From the NCBI GenBank assembly GCA_020853885.1, contig JADYXZ010000006.1:62001-126000 (forward strand): a DNA stretch of 64,000 nucleotides, written 5' to 3'. Numbering within the stretch: the first letter of the stretch is position 1; the number at the start of each line of letters is the position of its first letter. The DNA is from Bradyrhizobiaceae bacterium (GTDB lineage: Bacteria; Pseudomonadota; Alphaproteobacteria; Rhizobiales; Xanthobacteraceae). This document shows positions 61,101 to 64,000 of the stretch, one piece after another. The notes beneath the pieces are model-generated. The model saw only the letters and a list, made by a program, of their open reading frames with translations. It was not told the origin of the DNA and did not search any database. Position numbers and translations under genes: made by a program.

Positions 61101-61442
61101 GGAAGGGAACGCGGTGCCACGATCACCGTTCGTCCCCGCGTAAGCGGGGACCCAGGGCCAAATCGTACGTCCTTCCTTGCTGCTCCTGGATTCCCGCTTA
61201 CGCGGGAATGAGCGGAAGAATGGGCCGTTTGAGCGGTTGAGTTTGGGACTAAGGTGGCCCTGCTCCGTCGCCTCGCTCCGGAGCAGGGCCGAGTAAACCA
61301 GCCGCATTGGGGGATTGAGAGCGAGTTGCGGCCGGCTTCCGTCAACGCGCGCGGGTTCCGGCGCGTTCCCTCAATGCGGCTGTGAATTCTGTGGAAAGCC
61401 GCAGCAGCGGCGGGAACCGGTTGGCCAGCCGCGACTGCTTGC
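61026..61442. other. Repeat-filled gap
   Basis: 417 bp without a supported gene. It holds the right half of the long R2 element, another short R2 copy (61127-61215) and a 12-bp hairpin GGCCCTGCTCCG with its complement at 61256-61290. GCCGCATTG (61302) and CAATGCGGC (61374) form a longer-range inverted pair. Confidence 0.65.
61127..61215. repeat. R2 repeat, short form
   Basis: CGTCCCCGCGTAAGCGGGGA, a spacer, and ATTCCCGCTTACGCGGGAAT. The 30 bp before it (GCGGTGCCACGATCACCG) match those before the long element (GCGGTGCCACGATTACCG), so a unit of about 400 bp including the flanks is locally duplicated. Confidence 0.8.
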
Positions 61443-61805
61443 TCAGCGGGACTTTTTCTTTTTCCTGGCCGCGCGCTTCTTCGCCGCCGGCCTCCTGCGC
61501 GGCTGCGCCGGCTTCAGGTCGACCTCCACCGTGCCGGACACCGGATCGGTGAGGCCGAGCCCGCCGCCGAGATCCTCCAGCATGTGGCGGAAGCCGTCGA
61601 GGATGCCGATCATCGCCGGCCGTGCGGCCGCGATGCTGTCCATCTTGTTCCATTCGCCGACGACGCAGAAGCTGCGGTCGCCGGTCCTGATCAGCGCGAA
61701 CCGGCGCATGCCTTTCATCGGCGTGCGGATTTTCCGGTGCGCGTCGATGAATGCCTGCTCCATGCCGGGCTTGGTGCGGAAACGAACGACGTTGTAAGCG
61801 GTCAT
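61443..61805 (-). CDS. Antibiotic-biosynthesis-monooxygenase-like (ABM/DUF) small protein with basic tail
   Basis: 120 residues from the ATG at 61805 (GGGAGAAA box). An N-terminal ferredoxin-like ABM pattern: YNVVRFRTKPGMEQAFIDAH, RRFALIRTGDRSFCVVGEWN, ILDGFRHMLEDLGGGLG. It ends in a Lys/Arg tail (RRRPAAKKRAARKKKKSR). Function unknown. A two-hairpin element lies 41 nt upstream of its start. Confidence 0.72.
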   Translation of the reverse strand: MTAYNVVRFRTKPGMEQAFIDAHRKIRTPMKGMRRFALIRTGDRSFCVVGEWNKMDSIAAARPAMIGILDGFRHMLEDLGGGLGLTDPVSGTVEVDLKPAQPRRRPAAKKRAARKKKKSR

Positions 61806-61846
61806 GCTGGTTTCTCCCGCGGTGCCGCGGATGCGGCGTGCAATCC

Positions 61847-61983
61847 TAGGGTGCGATCGCTTCAGGCGGAAGCGCTCGCGCTTCCGCCTGAAGCGTGAAT
61901 CGCACCCTAAACTATTGAATAGGGTCGGATTCACGATCCAGATGGAATCGCAAAGCGATTCCATCTGGATCGATCCGACCCTA
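61847..61983. repeat. Two-hairpin dyad element, copy 2
   Basis: Hairpin 1 (61847-61909; core CGCTTCAGGCGGAAGCG) and hairpin 2 (61920-61983; core GATCCAGATGGAATCGC), centre AACTATTGAA. The layout matches the copy at 59579, but stem sequences differ on both arms so that pairing is kept. It lies upstream of the ABM-like gene. Confidence 0.8.
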
Positions 61984-62056
61984 GCGCCAGCCGCGGAAGG
62001 AGCCAGCGGTCGTTTCCCCGCGTTAATCCGCACTTTCTCGTTCTAGGATTTTATTC

Positions 62057-62085
62057 TTGACAGCGCGCGGCTCGTCGGCTAGCGT
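62057..62085 (+). promoter_or_regulatory. Promoter of the terminase cluster (TTGACA-N17-TAGCGT)
   Basis: A consensus -35 box after TTTTATTC with TAGCGT after 17 bp, the same architecture as the promoter at 52898. About 155 bp, including an R1 repeat, separate it from the first gene. Confidence 0.5.
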
Positions 62086-62118
62086 GGCGGCATACTCGAC
62101 AATTGCATCTGAAACCGC

Positions 62119-62225
62119 GCCCTCGTCCTTCGAGACGCCTCGCTGCGCTCGGCTCCTCAGGACGAGGGCATGATTCAGGCCTCATCCTGAGGAGGGCGCG
62201 CAGCGCCCGTCTCGAAGGATGAGGC
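62119..62225. repeat. R1 palindromic repeats, two hairpins
   Basis: CCTCGTCCTTCGAGACGC with GGCTCCTCAGGACGAGG, then CCTCATCCTGAGGAGGGC with CCCGTCTCGAAGGATGAGG. They lie between the promoter and the small-terminase-like gene. Confidence 0.8.
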
Positions 62226-62239
62226 CATATGAGGTTCCC

Positions 62240-62590
62240 ATGCCGGCATCGCGTGAACCGCCTTCCGCCAGCCGTCTGACTTCCGTCGCTGATCTCGTGA
62301 CGCGCGCGGTGGAGCGGCAGCTCGATGCCGTCGAGAAACACGCCCGGCGCCTCGACAAGTCGCCCGCGCAACCCGCCGACGCCGAGCGCAACGCCCGCAC
62401 GCTCGCGACCCTCATGCGCACGCTGAGCGCGCTGCAGACCCTGCGCGCCGCGGAGGCGGACGCCAACCCCGAATCCGGAAGCGTTCCGAATGTCGATGAC
62501 ATCCGTCGAGAAATTTCTGAGCGACTGGCGCGCTTCATCGTCGAGGACGAGAGCGAGGTGGGCGGAGAGCCTGAGCTGGACGGAGGATGA
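62240..62590 (+). CDS. Terminase small-subunit-like protein of a GTA/prophage cluster
   Basis: 116 residues from the ATG at 62240. Helical and charged: DLVTRAVERQLDAVEKHARR, then RNARTLATLMRTLSALQTLR, then NVDDIRREISERLARFIVED. No HTH is obvious. It overlaps the large terminase gene by 101 nt, the position held by the small gene g1 in Rhodobacter-type gene transfer agents. Assigned by context and style. Confidence 0.65.
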   Translation: MPASREPPSASRLTSVADLVTRAVERQLDAVEKHARRLDKSPAQPADAERNARTLATLMRTLSALQTLRAAEADANPESGSVPNVDDIRREISERLARFIVEDESEVGGEPELDGG

Positions 62591-63839
62591 AGTTGCTCGC
62601 ACCTGGTGGGAGCTCAGGGCACGAGCCGACCAGCTCCCGCTGCCGCACGCGGCGGACGGCACGCCGTGGTCGACCTGGCTTTTCCTCGGCGGCCGCGGCG
62701 CGGGCAAGACGCGCGCCGGCGCCGAATGGGTGCGCGGCATCGTCGCCGGCCGCGCAAAGTTCGGCGCGCCCGCGCGGCGCATCGCGCTCGTCGGCGAGAC
62801 CGCGCAGGACGCCCGCGAGGTGATGATCGAGGGCGAGTCCGGAATCCTCCGCGCCTATGCGTCGTTCGAGCGGCCGCTGTGGGAGCCGTCGCGCCGGCGC
62901 ATCGTCTGGAAGAACGGCGCCGTGGCGTATGCATTCTCCGCCGACGACCCCGAGCAGTTGCGCGGGCCGCAGTTCGACGCCGCCTGGTGCGACGAGCTCT
63001 GCAAGTGGCGCCGCGCCGACGCCGCCTTCGACATGCTGCAGTTCGGCCTGCGCCTCGGCGGCGCACGGCAGGTCGTCACCACGACGCCGCGGCCGCTCGC
63101 GTTGCTCAAGCGCATCATGGGCGACGCGCATACGCTGGTGACGCGGGCGACCACGGGCGACAACGCCTTCAACCTCGGCCCGACGTTTCTCGGGCGCATC
63201 ACCGCGCGCTATGCCGGCACGCGCCTCGGCCGGCAGGAGCTGAACGGCGAAATTCTTGAAGATCTTCCGGGCGCGCTCTTTCCCCGCGTGCTGATCGAGC
63301 GGGCGCGCATCGCACCGGAGAACGTACCGCCGCTCGCGCGCATCGTCGTCGCCGTCGATCCGCCGGCGTCCTCGCGCGAAGGTGCGGACGCCTGCGGCAT
63401 CGTCGCTGCCGGCCTCGGCACCGACGGCTGCGTCTATGTGCTTGCCGACGACACCGCCGCGCGCCTCTCGCCGCTCGAATGGGCGCGCCGCGCGATCCGG
63501 CTCTATCGCAAGTTCGAGGCTGATCGCATCGTGGTCGAGGTGAACCAGGGCGGCGAGATGGCGCGCGCCGTGCTTGCCGAGGCGGACATGACGGTGCCCG
63601 TCGCCGAGGTGCGCGCGACGCGCGGAAAGCACCTGCGCGCGGAGCCGGTCGCGGCCTTGTACGAGCAGGGCAGGGTGAGCCACGCGGGTTCGTTTCCCGC
63701 GCTGGAGGACGAGATGGCGGAGTTCGGGCCCGACGGCTTGTCGTCCGGCCGCTCGCCCGACCGGTTGGACGCGCTGGTGTGGGCGATCACCGAGCTCGCG
63801 CTCTCACCGCAGCGCACGCCGCGTCTGCGGCGGCTTTAG
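62490..63839 (+). CDS. Terminase large subunit (GTA/prophage DNA packaging)
   Basis: 449 residues; an ATG two codons later (62496) is an equal alternative. Walker A is LFLGGRGAGKTRAGAEWVRG (motif 67-74); the coupling region IALVGETAQDAREVMIEGES and Walker B FDAAWCDELCKW follow. The C-terminal RNase H-like nuclease shows IVVAVDPPASSREGADACGI, RIVVEVNQGGEMARAVL and PDRLDALVWAITELAL. It is the packaging motor-nuclease that cuts and loads DNA. The sequence style (QLRGPQFDAAWCDELCKWRR) matches the RcGTA g2 class. No other head genes are visible before the window ends. Confidence 0.9.
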   Translation: MSMTSVEKFLSDWRASSSRTRARWAESLSWTEDEVARTWWELRARADQLPLPHAADGTPWSTWLFLGGRGAGKTRAGAEWVRGIVAGRAKFGAPARRIALVGETAQDAREVMIEGESGILRAYASFERPLWEPSRRRIVWKNGAVAYAFSADDPEQLRGPQFDAAWCDELCKWRRADAAFDMLQFGLRLGGARQVVTTTPRPLALLKRIMGDAHTLVTRATTGDNAFNLGPTFLGRITARYAGTRLGRQELNGEILEDLPGALFPRVLIERARIAPENVPPLARIVVAVDPPASSREGADACGIVAAGLGTDGCVYVLADDTAARLSPLEWARRAIRLYRKFEADRIVVEVNQGGEMARAVLAEADMTVPVAEVRATRGKHLRAEPVAALYEQGRVSHAGSFPALEDEMAEFGPDGLSSGRSPDRLDALVWAITELALSPQRTPRLRRL

Positions 63840-63990
63840 TTATTTGTCGTCCCGCTTCGGCACAGCTTCGCGATCGATCCCGCCACAAGCCGGGCGCGGG
63901 GACAACACAGAGCTTCCATCGCGCAGCCGCAATGCGGGCAGACGCTTTCGCAGAACCCGGACGATCACGCTTCGGGAGACGGAGGCCGAG

Positions 63991-64000
63991 ATGAGTATGT
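63991..64000 (+). CDS. Start of the next packaging-cluster gene (partial)
   Basis: An ATG at 63991 follows GGAGACGGAGG and is cut after three codons (MSM). A portal-protein gene is expected here in GTA clusters, but nothing in the visible sequence proves it. Confidence 0.35.

Noticed and set aside
1..64000. tRNA, rRNA or CRISPR features
   Set aside because: None recognised by eye on either strand; a covariance-model scan would be needed to exclude a small ncRNA.

Overview
The window is GC-rich chromosomal DNA from an alphaproteobacterium, most likely a member of the Hyphomicrobiales (Rhizobiales). The evidence is a MucR/Ros-type regulator, DUF6456 and DUF5330 and DUF1491 genes, a TIGR03808-type TAT protein, the CsgC-like chaperone CsgH, a gene-transfer-agent terminase, CtrA-type boxes, and several families of palindromic intergenic repeats common in this order. 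The genus cannot be fixed from the sequence.

Layout. 1-8523 is mostly minus strand: a TAT protein, pyroglutamyl peptidase, the propionate/methylmalonyl-CoA module (mutA, mutB, and the G3E GTPase meaB), then folP-folB-folK. 9.5-19.7 kb holds a HerA-like ATPase, an M20 peptidase, Fe/Mn superoxide dismutase, an EamA permease, oligopeptidase B, msrB and a zinc-less MucR regulator. 20.1-25.6 kb is an accessory island: two different IS1595-family elements lie end to end and share one 8-bp target sequence that occurs three times. They carry cargo, including a HARE-HTH-like protein, a HicB-like protein and a RelA/SpoT-type alarmone synthetase. 25.6-39.7 kb is core: a DnaA-domain-IV protein, DUF6456, SufE, a PAS histidine kinase, peptidoglycan-binding proteins, a small glycan-related cluster and secreted proteins.

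40.0-45.4 kb is a curli operon of unusual form: a roughly 1000-residue curlin with about 35 repeats, then csgH, a short curlin-like protein, csgF and csgG. A perfect CtrA box (TTAA-N7-TTAA) lies just upstream. 45.4-64 kb holds DUF1254/DUF1214, a class A PBP, a helicase-less nuclease-methyltransferase restriction enzyme with a small partner, a double-HTH module, an outer-membrane barrel, a LysR/methyltransferase pair, a universal stress protein, a GIY-YIG nuclease lying inside a palindromic repeat, and finally the start of a gene-transfer-agent/prophage packaging cluster (small and large terminase) that runs off the window.

The strongest hunt results are the giant curlin operon with its CtrA box; the GIY-YIG gene inside a repeat whose shorter copies look like its deletion derivatives; the mobile alarmone synthetase; and a two-hairpin element found twice, with compensating stem changes, in gene leaders.
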